Source of the DNA: Novosphingobium sp.
GTDB taxonomy: Bacteria; Pseudomonadota; Alphaproteobacteria; Sphingomonadales; Sphingomonadaceae
DNA: 64,000 bases
Assembly: GCF_030699305.1 (NCBI RefSeq)
Contig: NZ_JAUYNB010000013.1
Span: 62,001-126,000, forward strand
Direction: 5' to 3'
The notes below the pieces were generated by a model. It worked only from the letters and a program-made list of their open reading frames with translations, ran no database searches and was not told the origin of the DNA. A program made the translations under genes and the position numbers. This document shows, one piece after another, positions 9,992 through 18,301 of this stretch. Every line of letters starts with the position of its first letter. The first letter of the stretch is position 1.

Positions 9992-10612
9992 TCAATAGCC
10001 GTAATAGGCCCCGCCCTTTGCACGGGCGCGCTGCCAGGCGGGGCGGGCGTGGGCGGCGGCGACAAATGCGGCCAGCCCGGGATACTGCGCGCCCGCCCCC
10101 TGCATCACCGCAATTTCCGCCGGGAAGCTGAGCATCACGTCCGCCCCGGTCCAGTCATCGCCGACGAAGTGCCCGCTGGGGCGCAGTTCACCTTCCAGAT
10201 AGGCGAAGTGGCTGGCCAGCTGTTCGTTAATCCGCGGGGTCAGCGGCGCGGCAGCATCGCCGAGCCGCGAGGTGTAGAGTTGCAGCAGGATCGGGGTCAT
10301 CGCCGACCCTTCGGCAAAGTGCATGAACTGCGAATGGCGCAGCGCATCGGCGGCCGCAGGCTGGAACCGCCCGCCCCCGTGCGTGTCGATCAGATACTGC
10401 ACGATCGCGCCGGATTCCTGGATCACATCGCCCGCATCCTCCAGCAGCGGTGATTTGCCGAGCGGGTGAATCGCCTTCAGTTCCGGCGGAGCCAGATTGG
10501 TGACGGCGTCGCGCTGATACGGACGCAGCTCATACGGCAGTTCGAGTTCCTCCAGCAGCCAGAGGATCCGCTGCGAACGGCTGTTGTTGAGGTGGTGGAC
10601 GATCAGCGACAT
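9992..10612 (-). CDS. Glutathione S-transferase family protein
   Basis: 206 residues from the ATG at 10612, which has GGGAG about 8 nt upstream; the longer open frame upstream is not needed. The N-terminal thioredoxin-fold domain shows HHLNNSRSQRILWLLEELELPYEL and the glutathione-binding cis-Pro/Ser segment LGKSPLLED...IQESGAIVQYL. The C-terminal helical domain follows, with FVGDDWTGADVMLSFP matching the conserved N-capping box. It probably detoxifies electrophiles by conjugation. It is first in a two-gene unit with the arginase-family gene. Confidence 0.88.
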   Translation of the reverse strand: MSLIVHHLNNSRSQRILWLLEELELPYELRPYQRDAVTNLAPPELKAIHPLGKSPLLEDAGDVIQESGAIVQYLIDTHGGGRFQPAAADALRHSQFMHFAEGSAMTPILLQLYTSRLGDAAAPLTPRINEQLASHFAYLEGELRPSGHFVGDDWTGADVMLSFPAEIAVMQGAGAQYPGLAAFVAAAHARPAWQRARAKGGAYYGY

Positions 10613-10711
10613 CTGGATTCTCCCGGTATGATTTGCGGTCACGCTAAACGGCTTGCCACGACGCGGCCAGTGGCCTTTGGTCACGCGTGCACCGCAACCA
10701 GCCAGACAGAC

Positions 10712-10751
10712 GAAAAACCGGCGCAGTGCGGGTTGAGAGCACTGCGCCGGT
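10712..10751 (-). terminator. Terminator downstream of recA
   Basis: A perfect 13-bp inverted repeat, ACCGGCGCAGTGC / GCACTGCGCCGGT, with a 9-nt loop. Read on the minus strand it ends in TTTTT, about 108 nt past the recA stop. Confidence 0.85.
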
Positions 10752-10858
10752 CCTGTTTCGTGGAAGCACTCCCCCTTGGGTTTGGGGGACAGAAGGAGCC
10801 ACTTCCCTTCAACCCCGCAGCGGCAGCGGGCGGCTGCCGAGGCGGAATTCTTCGGGGA

Positions 10859-11926
10859 TCAGGTGTCGTCGTCCGCGTCCGGACCCGCCATCATCTCCAC
10901 GGCAAGACCTTCGGTCTGGCCGCGGATCGCAGCCTCCAGCCGGTCGCAAATTTCGCGGTTTTCCTTGAGGAACGTCTTTGAATTCTCACGGCCCTGGCCG
11001 ATCCGGATGCTGTCATAGCTGAACCACGCGCCCGACTTCTCGACGATCCCGGCCTTCACGCCCAGATCAAGGATTTCCCCGATCTTGGAGATGCCTTCGC
11101 CGTACATGATGTCGAATTCCACCTGCTTGAACGGCGGGGCGACCTTGTTCTTGACGACTTTCACGCGGGTCGCGTTGCCGACGATTTCGTCACGATCCTT
11201 GATCTGCCCGGTGCGGCGGATGTCGAGCCGGACCGAAGCGTAGAACTTCAGCGCGTTGCCGCCCGTCGTGGTTTCCGGGTTGCCATACATCACGCCGATT
11301 TTCATGCGCAGCTGGTTGATGAAGATCACCATGCAGCGCGAGCGGCTGATCGAACCGGTCAGCTTGCGCAGGCTCTGGCTCATCAGCCGGGCCTGAAGGC
11401 CGACGTGGCTGTCGCCCATTTCGCCTTCGATTTCAGCGCGGGGAACCAGTGCGGCAACCGAGTCCACCACCAGCACGTCGATCGCGTTGGAACGCACCAG
11501 CGTGTCGACGATTTCGAGCGCCTGCTCGCCCGTATCCGGCTGCGAGACGATCAGCTCGTCGATATTCACGCCCAGCTTCTTGGCATAGACCGGATCGAGC
11601 GCGTGTTCGGCGTCGATGAATGCGGCCGTACCGCCCGTCTTCTGCGCTTCGGCGATCACGTGCAGCGCCAGCGTGGTCTTGCCCGAGCTTTCCGGGCCGT
11701 AGATTTCGATCACGCGGCCGCGCGGCAGGCCGCCCACGCCCAGCGCGATATCCAGGCCCAGCGATCCGCTGGAAATCGCTTCCACCTGCATCGTTTCCTT
11801 CGAGCCGAGCTTCATCGCGCTGCCCTTGCCGAACGCGCGGTCGATCTGCGCCAGCGCTGCTTCGAGCGCCTTTTGACGATCCATGGTATCTTTGCCTTCC
11901 TGAATCAGCTTGAGCTGTGCAGCCAT
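10859..11926 (-). CDS. recA: Recombinase A
   Basis: 355 residues, full length. It forms the ATP-dependent filament for homologous recombination and stimulates LexA self-cleavage in the SOS response. Walker A GPESSGKT is at residues 77-84, followed by [10 protein letters not shown], the VVDSVAAL Walker B region, and the L2 loop with [16 protein letters not shown]. The C-terminus ends in the usual acidic tail DADDDT. Upstream is a perfect alphaproteobacterial SOS box overlapping the probable -35 box, so it should be damage-induced. A strong terminator follows, so it is probably monocistronic. Confidence 0.99.
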   Translation of the reverse strand: MAAQLKLIQEGKDTMDRQKALEAALAQIDRAFGKGSAMKLGSKETMQVEAISSGSLGLDIALGVGGLPRGRVIEIYGPESSGKTTLALHVIAEAQKTGGTAAFIDAEHALDPVYAKKLGVNIDELIVSQPDTGEQALEIVDTLVRSNAIDVLVVDSVAALVPRAEIEGEMGDSHVGLQARLMSQSLRKLTGSISRSRCMVIFINQLRMKIGVMYGNPETTTGGNALKFYASVRLDIRRTGQIKDRDEIVGNATRVKVVKNKVAPPFKQVEFDIMYGEGISKIGEILDLGVKAGIVEKSGAWFSYDSIRIGQGRENSKTFLKENREICDRLEAAIRGQTEGLAVEMMAGPDADDDT

Positions 11927-11974
11927 TGTCCGTCCCCTTGCCTAACTCGCTGACCAGGAAGGTCAACTGACGCG

Positions 11975-12012
11975 TTTGTATCGCGTTTGTTCCAGTGGAA
12001 CAAGAGGGGAAC
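11975..12012 (-). promoter_or_regulatory. recA promoter with LexA (SOS) box
   Basis: On the minus strand GTTC-CCCTCTT-GTTC (12012-11998) fits the alphaproteobacterial LexA operator GTTC-N7-GTTC exactly. Its second half overlaps a -35 TTGTTC (12003-11998), followed by a 17-nt spacer and -10 TACAAA (11980-11975). Bound LexA would block polymerase. Confidence 0.85.
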
Positions 12013-12031
12013 TAAAATTTTCCTGCACCGC

Positions 12032-13135
12032 TCAAGACACGGGGATTTCCTTGGGTTTGTCGAGCCTGCGGATCAGCGCACGGGCCAGATTGTTTGCGGG
12101 CGTTTCGATGAACCGCAGCGTGATTCGCCCGGCCCAGAACAGCACCAGCACATTGATCGCGAACAGTGGCAGCGCGATCAGCCATTCGGACAGCGGATCG
12201 CCTTCGAACCACCAGATCACCCACGCGGACGGCTGCCACACCAGCAGGAAATGGAGCACGTACAGGCTGAAGCTGACCTTGCCGATCGCGACCAGCCAGC
12301 CGCCCTGTGCGTTCTGCCCGCGCAGCCAGTTGGCGAGGAACACCGAGGCGATCCCGGCAAACGTCGGCAGGACGCCGTAAAGCGGCCGGACATCCGCCAC
12401 GATCACCCAACTGCACAGGCTGAAGCCAGCGATCGCAAGCAGCCCGTCACGCAGCCGGTGCGGCGCCAGCGCATCCCCGCGCCACGCCGCGAGGTAATAG
12501 ACGATGCCGATCATGAACACCGGGAACTGGGCTATGAACACGGTATAGGGGAACTGGTTGTTGGCGATCCAGCGGCCGGTTTCCAGCCGGTAGCCAAAGT
12601 GCCAGCCGAGTGCGACCAGCAGCGCAAACGCCATCCACCCCGCCAGCACGCGCGCGCCAAACCGCCGCCAGCTGCGCTCCACCGCCCAATAGAGCGCCGG
12701 GAAGATGAAGTAGAACAGCATTTCCGCCCCGATCGTCCACCCGCCCGGGACGATCGAATTGTTGGCGGACGGGATCACCCCGTGCACGAAGAACACGTTC
12801 GCCAGAATGTTGTCGGCGGTATAGTTCGCCCCCTTGCCCACCCCGATATAAAGCGCGGAGTAGGCCGCGATCCCCAGGTAATAGAGCGGCGCGATCCGGA
12901 AATAGCGGCGGATATAGAAGTTGCGCACCCCATGCGCCTCACCCGCGCGCTGGTCCGCCGAGAGGCACAGCGTGAAGGCAGAGGCGACGAAGAACAGCTG
13001 CACGCCGACCTGCCCCGTCGCGCCGATGATCTTCAGCGCCGGGCTGGCGAACATCTGCGCATAATGCACCGCGATCACCGCAAGGATCGCCAGACCGCGC
13101 ATGCGGTCCACAAAATCGAGCTTCTGGACAGGCAT
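12032..13135 (-). CDS. Acyltransferase family 3 (OafA/YrhL-like) membrane protein
   Basis: 367 residues with about ten hydrophobic segments. The N-terminus has FVDRMRGLAILAVIAVHYAQ, matching the LRGLAALxVxxxH signature whose His acts in acyl transfer, and the family's FFVASAFTL and RRYFRIAPLYY segments follow. These inner-membrane enzymes O-acylate sugars of polysaccharides, peptidoglycan or glycolipids. It sits upstream of recA in the same orientation but is probably separate, since recA has its own promoter. Target sugar unknown. Confidence 0.87.
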   Translation of the reverse strand: MPVQKLDFVDRMRGLAILAVIAVHYAQMFASPALKIIGATGQVGVQLFFVASAFTLCLSADQRAGEAHGVRNFYIRRYFRIAPLYYLGIAAYSALYIGVGKGANYTADNILANVFFVHGVIPSANNSIVPGGWTIGAEMLFYFIFPALYWAVERSWRRFGARVLAGWMAFALLVALGWHFGYRLETGRWIANNQFPYTVFIAQFPVFMIGIVYYLAAWRGDALAPHRLRDGLLAIAGFSLCSWVIVADVRPLYGVLPTFAGIASVFLANWLRGQNAQGGWLVAIGKVSFSLYVLHFLLVWQPSAWVIWWFEGDPLSEWLIALPLFAINVLVLFWAGRITLRFIETPANNLARALIRRLDKPKEIPVS

Positions 13136-13226
13136 GGCGGCGCTATGCCCAAGTCCGGCGCATAAGCAACCGGGGAACAGGGGCTATCGTCAGATTCCGT
13201 GCGCCCGGCCCGGCCATGCTAACGGA

Positions 13227-14000
13227 TCAGCGCCCGGTCCAGCGGGGCTGGCGCTTTTCGGCAAACGCCAGCGGGCCTTCACGCGCGTCCTCGCTGGTGC
13301 GCCAGGCCTGGAACGCGGCCCAGCCGGGCTGCGCTTTCATGGCGGCCTCGACATCGGCTTCGGCGAGGCCGCGCAAGGTGACTTCCTTGGATGTGCGCAC
13401 CGACATCGGCGAGGCTTTGAGGATATCGGCGCACCACCGCGCGGTGCAGTCAGCCAGGTCTGCGTCCGGCACGACTTCAGTAACGAAGCCCATCCGGAAG
13501 CCATCGGCCGCGCTGACTCGCCGCGCCGCCAGGATCATCCCCATCGCCTGCTTGAGCGGGGCCTGCCGCGCCAGCCGGTGCAGCCCGCCGCCCAGCGCAA
13601 TCGCGCCGACCAGCGGCTCGGGCAGGCCAAAGCTGGCGCTTTCCGCCGCGATCACGATATCGCAGGCCAGCGCCACTTCGAACCCGCCGCCCAGCGCGAG
13701 GCCATTGACGGCGGCGATGAACGGTTTGGGGCAATCGAACCGCTCGATCAGTCCGGCATAGCCGTGCGCGGGATAATCGCGGTGCCCTTCGAGCGCGGCG
13801 GCCTTGAGGTCGGACCCGGCGCAGAAGCCGCGCCCTTCGCCGGTGATGACGCAGATGTGTTCGTCCGGCGCGGCGGCATAGGCGTTGAAGGCCTGCTCCA
13901 GCTCATCGTGCATCGCCGGGTTGATCGCGTTGAGCACCTCGGGCCGCGCCAGCGTCACCGTCCGCACCCCGCCGGTCACCGTCACCTTGATATGCCGCAT
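13227..14000 (-). CDS. Enoyl-CoA hydratase/isomerase family protein (second crotonase)
   Basis: 257 residues from the ATG at 14000, preceded by a good GGAGGGG ribosome site; the open frame upstream of it is not supported. Oxyanion-hole segments CVITGEGRGFCAGSDL and AAVNGLALGGGFEVALACD are intact, with FGLPEPLVGAIALGGGLHRL containing the second acid. The C-terminus LAFAEKRQPRW is family-typical. It is a CoA-thioester hydratase or isomerase of uncertain substrate and a distant paralogue of the gene at 1474. Confidence 0.9.
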   Translation of the reverse strand: MRHIKVTVTGGVRTVTLARPEVLNAINPAMHDELEQAFNAYAAAPDEHICVITGEGRGFCAGSDLKAAALEGHRDYPAHGYAGLIERFDCPKPFIAAVNGLALGGGFEVALACDIVIAAESASFGLPEPLVGAIALGGGLHRLARQAPLKQAMGMILAARRVSAADGFRMGFVTEVVPDADLADCTARWCADILKASPMSVRTSKEVTLRGLAEADVEAAMKAQPGWAAFQAWRTSEDAREGPLAFAEKRQPRWTGR

Positions 14001-14140
14001 CCTCTGCCCCTCCTGTGTGCCGTTCTGCCCGGTTCTACCGTTCCACACTTCACCAGCCCGCGCCACCGCGCTGCGCGATTTTCCTACAAGTGCCAATTTG
14101 GTTACAAGGATGTGTTTCATCAACCAAATGGAGTAAAGGC

Positions 14141-14554
14141 ATGGCAATTCTTGAAACCCTGATCGGTCCGATCGCCGCGATCATCGACAAAATCATCCCC
14201 GACAAAGCCGCGCGCGACAAGGCCAAGCTGGAACTGTTGCAGTTGCAGGGATCGCAGGAACTGGCCGAAATCCAGTCGCGCCTGTCGGCCATCATCGCGG
14301 AAGCCAATTCCGCCGACCCGTGGACCAGCCGCGCGCGGCCCAGTTTCCTCTATGTCATCTATGCGCTGCTGCTGTGGGCGCTGCCGATGGGGTTGATCGC
14401 GGCGTTCCGGCCGGATTCGGCCCAAGCCATCGCGGCGGGGATGAATGCCTATCTGGCTGGCCTGCCAGAGCCGCTCTATGCCCTGTTCGGCACGGGCTAT
14501 CTCGGCTACACCGCAGCGCGGCAGTGGGGCAAGATTTCCGGCAGCGACAAATAG
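14141..14554 (+). CDS. Holin family protein, GTA-type 3TM holin
   Basis: 137 residues. An amphipathic N-terminus (MAILETLIGPIAAIIDKIIPD) precedes a charged helix rich in Lys, Asp, Glu and Gln. Two clear membrane helices follow (FLYVIYALLLWALPMGLIAAF and LYALFGTGYLGYTAA) after the DPWTSRARPSF motif. This is the pattern of the alphaproteobacterial gene-transfer-agent holin family. Holins let an endolysin cross the inner membrane. No endolysin, capsid or other phage gene lies nearby, so its present role is open. GGAG lies about 9 nt before the ATG. Confidence 0.75.
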   Translation: MAILETLIGPIAAIIDKIIPDKAARDKAKLELLQLQGSQELAEIQSRLSAIIAEANSADPWTSRARPSFLYVIYALLLWALPMGLIAAFRPDSAQAIAAGMNAYLAGLPEPLYALFGTGYLGYTAARQWGKISGSDK

Positions 14555-14627
14555 GCGAACCGGTGCGGTGCGGCGTGGTCAGCTTCGGGTAAGGTTTTGC
14601 CGCTATTGCCGCCGCGTGGAGTTGAAC

Positions 14628-14900
14628 ATGAATCACAACAAAAACCGCCGTCGCACCGCCCTGCCCCTGGTTCTGAGCGTGGCCGCTGCCCTGTTGCTGT
14701 CGGGCTGCTCCAACCGCGAGGAAAAGCTGACCGAGGCCATCGCCACGGCCAATGCCGCCGCCGACCGCGCCGAACAGGCCGCCAAGCGCGCCGAGTCAGC
14801 CGCAAAGAACGCCGCCAGCGAAGCCCCCACGGAAACCGTCATCAACGAAGTCGAACCGGACGATACCGCGCCGGAAGACGGCGGCCAGACCGGCGAATAG
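14628..14900 (+). CDS. Small alanine-rich lipoprotein
   Basis: 90 residues. A basic N-terminus and hydrophobic core (LPLVLSVAAALLLSGC) end in a lipobox with the acceptor Cys about residue 27. The mature part has Ala/Lys/Arg/Glu heptads (ATANAAADRAEQAAKRAES), an Lpp-like alanine zipper likely to form a coiled-coil oligomer, then an acidic tail. It probably sits in the outer membrane facing the periplasm. No SD is obvious close to the ATG, though the lipobox supports this start. Function unknown. Confidence 0.78.
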   Translation: MNHNKNRRRTALPLVLSVAAALLLSGCSNREEKLTEAIATANAAADRAEQAAKRAESAAKNAASEAPTETVINEVEPDDTAPEDGGQTGE

Positions 14901-15008
14901 CCAATCTGCCGGTCACCCTAACCGCTACCCCCTTGCCCCGGTGGCCCAGCGGGCTATTGATGCGGCAGGGCATGGCCCGGCGGCTGAATTACAGGGATTG
15001 GGGCATCG

Positions 15009-15446
15009 GTGGCGGACAAGACGATATTCGTGCTAAACGGGCCGAACCTGAACCTGCTCGGCACGCGTGAGCCAGAAGTTTACGGCCATGAGACGCTGGA
15101 TGATATCATGGCGCGTCTGTCCGCCGCTGCGGCCCCGCACGGCTTTGCCATCGACGCCCGGCAATCGAACCATGAAGGCACGCTGGTCGACTGGCTCCAC
15201 GCCGCACAGGCCGCAGGCGCACACTGCGTGCTGCTCAATGCGGGGGCCTATACCCACACCAGCGTCGCGCTGCATGACGCGATCCGCAGCATCACGGTGC
15301 CGGTGATCGAGGTGCACTTGTCGAACCCCCACCTGCGCGAGGAATTCCGCCACCAGAGCTTCGTCGGCATGGCCGCGAAGGGGACGGTTTGCGGATTCGG
15401 GGCTGACAGTTATCTGGTCGCGCTGGACGCTGCCGCGCGGCTGTAA
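15009..15446 (+). CDS. aroQ: 3-dehydroquinate dehydratase, type II
   Basis: 145 residues, the usual size for the dodecameric type II enzyme that makes 3-dehydroshikimate in the shikimate pathway. Visible are FVLNGPNLNLLGTREPEVYG with the catalytic Tyr, QSNHEGTLVDWLH, NAGAYTHTSVALHDA and EVHLSNPHLREEFRH with the catalytic His. The start is a GTG at 15009. It is followed within 100 nt by accB and accC, an arrangement often seen in alphaproteobacteria. Confidence 0.95.
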   Translation: MADKTIFVLNGPNLNLLGTREPEVYGHETLDDIMARLSAAAAPHGFAIDARQSNHEGTLVDWLHAAQAAGAHCVLLNAGAYTHTSVALHDAIRSITVPVIEVHLSNPHLREEFRHQSFVGMAAKGTVCGFGADSYLVALDAAARL

Positions 15447-15539
15447 AGCGGGCGCGGCGGGTAAAACCGCCACTTCGCCCCTTGCCTCTGCCCGCCGCCC
15501 CGCGCATAGGCGGGGTTGAGTAACAACCATGGGGATCGC

Positions 15540-16022
15540 ATGAGCGACGCAAAGGGCGCTGGCCGAAACGGCGGCATGAACATCGACAGCAAACTGGTTC
15601 GCGAACTGGCTGAACTGCTGGTCGAAACCGGTCTGAGCGAGATCGAGGTCGAGGACGGCGATCGCAAGATCAAGGTTGCGCGCCAGATCACTGCGGCACC
15701 GGTCGTTCACACGGTTGCCGCCCCGGCTGCGGCCGCACCGGCTCCGGTCGTGGCTGCCCCGGCTGCCCCCGCCGCCCCGGCGGTGGACGCCAACGCGGTC
15801 AAGTCCCCGATGGTCGGCACCGTCTATCTCTCGCCCGAACCGGGCGCGGCAGCGTTCATCACGGTTGGCCAGACGGTCAAGCCCGGTGACACCCTGGTCA
15901 TCATCGAAGCGATGAAGGTGATGAACACGATCACCGCAACGGCCGCTGGCACGGTCACGGCGATCCTGGTCGACAATGCGCAGCCGGTCGAATTCGACCA
16001 GCCGCTGGTTGTCGTCGCGTAA
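15540..16022 (+). CDS. accB: Biotin carboxyl carrier protein of acetyl-CoA carboxylase
   Basis: 160 residues from ATG 15540; a TTG at 15516 is possible. The N-terminal part is followed by a long Ala/Pro-rich flexible linker (about residues 55-85), then the biotinyl domain with the biotinylation site EAMKVMN, whose Lys is the acceptor. It carries CO2 between AccC and AccAD in malonyl-CoA synthesis. accC begins 13 nt after its stop, so the two are surely co-transcribed. Confidence 0.95.
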   Translation: MSDAKGAGRNGGMNIDSKLVRELAELLVETGLSEIEVEDGDRKIKVARQITAAPVVHTVAAPAAAAPAPVVAAPAAPAAPAVDANAVKSPMVGTVYLSPEPGAAAFITVGQTVKPGDTLVIIEAMKVMNTITATAAGTVTAILVDNAQPVEFDQPLVVVA

Positions 16023-16035
16023 AGGCGCACATTCC

Positions 16036-17385
16036 ATGGCGATCACCCGGCTCCTTATCGCCAATCGCGGCGAGATTGCCCTGCGGATTCACCGTGCAGC
16101 GCGCGAAATGGGCATTGAAACGGTCGCGGTCCATTCGACCGCCGATGCCGATGCCATGCACGTCCGGCTGGCCGATCATGCGGTCTGCATCGGCCCCCCG
16201 GCGGCCAAGGACAGCTATCTGAACGTGGCGGCGATCATTTCGGCGGCGGAAATTGCCCATGCCGATGCGATCCACCCTGGCTATGGCTTCCTGTCCGAAA
16301 ACGCGCAGTTCGCCGAAATCGTCGAAGCCCACGGAATTACGTGGGTCGGCCCGAAGCCCGAACACATCCGCACCATGGGCGACAAGGTTGAGGCCAAGCG
16401 CACCGCAGGCGCGCTCGGCCTGCCGCTGGTCCCCGGCAGCGACGGCGCGATCAGCGATCCGGTCGAAGCGGCGAAGATCGCGGCTGAAATCGGCTATCCG
16501 GTGATCATCAAGGCGGCCTCTGGCGGCGGCGGGCGCGGCATGAAAGTGTGCACCGGCCCGGATGAGCTGGAAACGCTGATGCAGCAGGCCGGGAGCGAGG
16601 CGAAAGCCGCGTTCGGCGATGCCACCGTCTACCTCGAAAAATACCTCGGCAACCCGCGTCACATCGAGTTTCAGGTGTTCGGCGATGGCAACGGCAACGC
16701 GATCCATTTGGGTGAGCGCGACTGCTCGCTCCAGCGCCGCCACCAGAAAGTGCTGGAAGAAGCCCCTTCGCCCGTCATTTCGCCCGAAGAGCGGGACCGG
16801 ATGGGCGGGATCGTTTCGCAGGCGATGGCCGGAATGGGCTATCGCGGGGCCGGCACGATCGAGTTCCTGTGGGAAAATGGTGAGTTCTATTTCATCGAAA
16901 TGAACACCCGCCTGCAGGTCGAACACCCCGTCACCGAAGCGATCACCGGGGTCGATCTGGTCCGCGAACAGATCCGCATCGCCGATGGCAAGCCGCTGTC
17001 GGTCAAGCAGGAAGATATCGAATTCAACGGCCACGCGATCGAATGCCGCATCAACGCGGAAGATCCGTGGACTTTTGCCCCCTCACCCGGGCTGGTCAGC
17101 AACTATCACGCCGCTGGCGGGATGCACGTGCGGGTCGATTCCGGGCTCTATGCCGGATACAAGATCCCGCCGTATTACGATTCCATGATCGCCAAGCTAA
17201 TCGTCTATGGCCGCACCCGCGAAGGCTGCATCATGCGCCTCAAGCGGGCCTTGCAGGAAATGGTGATCGGCGGCGTCAAAACCTCGATCCCGCTACATCA
17301 GGCCCTGATGAACGAGCCGGACTTCATCCACGGCGATTACACGATCAAGTGGCTGGAGGAATGGCTGGCGGAACGTCAGGCCTAA
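16036..17385 (+). CDS. accC: Biotin carboxylase subunit of acetyl-CoA carboxylase
   Basis: 449 residues, full length. It carboxylates the biotin of AccB using ATP and bicarbonate. The N-terminus [13 protein letters not shown], the ATP-grasp glycine loop [34 protein letters not shown] and [14 protein letters not shown] are all intact. ATG 16036 gives the standard start [13 protein letters not shown]. It is the second gene of accBC. Confidence 0.97.
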   Translation: MAITRLLIANRGEIALRIHRAAREMGIETVAVHSTADADAMHVRLADHAVCIGPPAAKDSYLNVAAIISAAEIAHADAIHPGYGFLSENAQFAEIVEAHGITWVGPKPEHIRTMGDKVEAKRTAGALGLPLVPGSDGAISDPVEAAKIAAEIGYPVIIKAASGGGGRGMKVCTGPDELETLMQQAGSEAKAAFGDATVYLEKYLGNPRHIEFQVFGDGNGNAIHLGERDCSLQRRHQKVLEEAPSPVISPEERDRMGGIVSQAMAGMGYRGAGTIEFLWENGEFYFIEMNTRLQVEHPVTEAITGVDLVREQIRIADGKPLSVKQEDIEFNGHAIECRINAEDPWTFAPSPGLVSNYHAAGGMHVRVDSGLYAGYKIPPYYDSMIAKLIVYGRTREGCIMRLKRALQEMVIGGVKTSIPLHQALMNEPDFIHGDYTIKWLEEWLAERQA

Positions 17386-17504
17386 TCCGCCAAAACTCCT
17401 CCCCGTTTTTGCCGCATGGCACAAATGGGGAGGTGGCATTCGAAAAGCGCATGACGCAGGCGGGCTGAGTCGGCTTGGCGGGGAGCAAAACCAGCCCACA
17501 CCCG

Positions 17505-17588
17505 CGTCACCCTGAACTTGGTTGGCGCTTATCCCCTTCGCCACCGTAAAGTCTAAACCGTCATGCTGAACTTGTTTCAGCATGACGG
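17505..17588. repeat. Paired palindromic repeat (BIME-like), copy 1
   Basis: A degenerate copy CGTCACCCTGAACTTGG (17505-17521) is followed at 17558-17588 by a perfect hairpin with 13-bp arms CCGTCATGCTGAA / TTCAGCATGACGG and loop CTTGT. The same elements recur in pairs at 46707-46797 and 51169-51302. It lies between the accC and AsnC-type gene stops and could serve both as a 3' structure. Confidence 0.75.
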
Positions 17589-17614
17589 AATTGGAAGCGG
17601 CGTGGCGGCCCCGG

Positions 17615-18079
17615 CTACTCCAGTGGCACACCCGGCAGCTGTTTCGCGGTGCGGATCGTCAGCGACGTTTTCACGCTGGCCACGTTCGGAGCCGGCGTCA
17701 GCTTGCTGGTCAGGAATTCCTGAAAGCTCTGCAGGTCCTTGCTGACGATCTTCAGGATAAAGTCGATCTCGCCGTTCAGCATGTGGCATTCGCGCACTTC
17801 GGGCAGGCCCTTCATGTGGTCCTCGAACTGGCGCAGCGATTCCTCGGCCTGACTTTTCAGGCTGACCATGGCGAACACGGTAATCGCGAAGCCCAGCTTC
17901 GAGGCATCGAGATCGGCATGATAGCCGCGGATCACGCCGGATTCCTCCAGCGCGCGGACGCGGCGCAGGCAGGGGGGCGCGGTGAGGCCGACGCGGTTCG
18001 CCAGCTCGACGTTGGTGACCCGCCCTTCGTCCTGAAGTTCGGCCAGCAGCCGCCGGTCGATTGAATCGAGATTTGCCAT
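17615..18079 (-). CDS. Lrp/AsnC family transcriptional regulator
   Basis: 154 residues from the ATG at 18079, the usual length. The N-terminal winged HTH has the family's LDSIDRRLLAELQDEGRVTNVELANRVGLTAPPCLRRVRALEESGVIRGY pattern. The C-terminal RAM domain (HMLNGEIDFILKIVSKDL) binds amino acids and oligomerises. It probably regulates amino-acid metabolism. The AT-rich interval 18080-18301 separates it from the divergent histidine kinase gene and is a plausible shared control region. Confidence 0.93.
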   Translation of the reverse strand: MANLDSIDRRLLAELQDEGRVTNVELANRVGLTAPPCLRRVRALEESGVIRGYHADLDASKLGFAITVFAMVSLKSQAEESLRQFEDHMKGLPEVRECHMLNGEIDFILKIVSKDLQSFQEFLTSKLTPAPNVASVKTSLTIRTAKQLPGVPLE

Positions 18080-18301
18080 CAGCCCCACTCTTTCGTGCCC
18101 AAACAGGCAGCACAATGCCTGTTACAGGCAATATTCACAGCTATCTATGCCAAGGCTAGATAATTTTATTGTTTCATATCGCAATTGTCCCGCTTTGCAA
18201 CGCATCACCTGCACACGCTTCCGCAATCCTGTCACTCTGGTATGCCCCGCATCTTCCCGTGGCGCGCCCTTGCGCCGGGCTGCTGACCAATCGGAGCCGC
18301 A

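Noticed and set aside
11987-12003. The 17-bp palindrome TTGTTCCAGTGGAACAA as the LexA site
   Set aside because: The adjacent GTTC-N7-GTTC fits the alphaproteobacterial operator and the -35 box better. The palindrome may be incidental or a secondary site.
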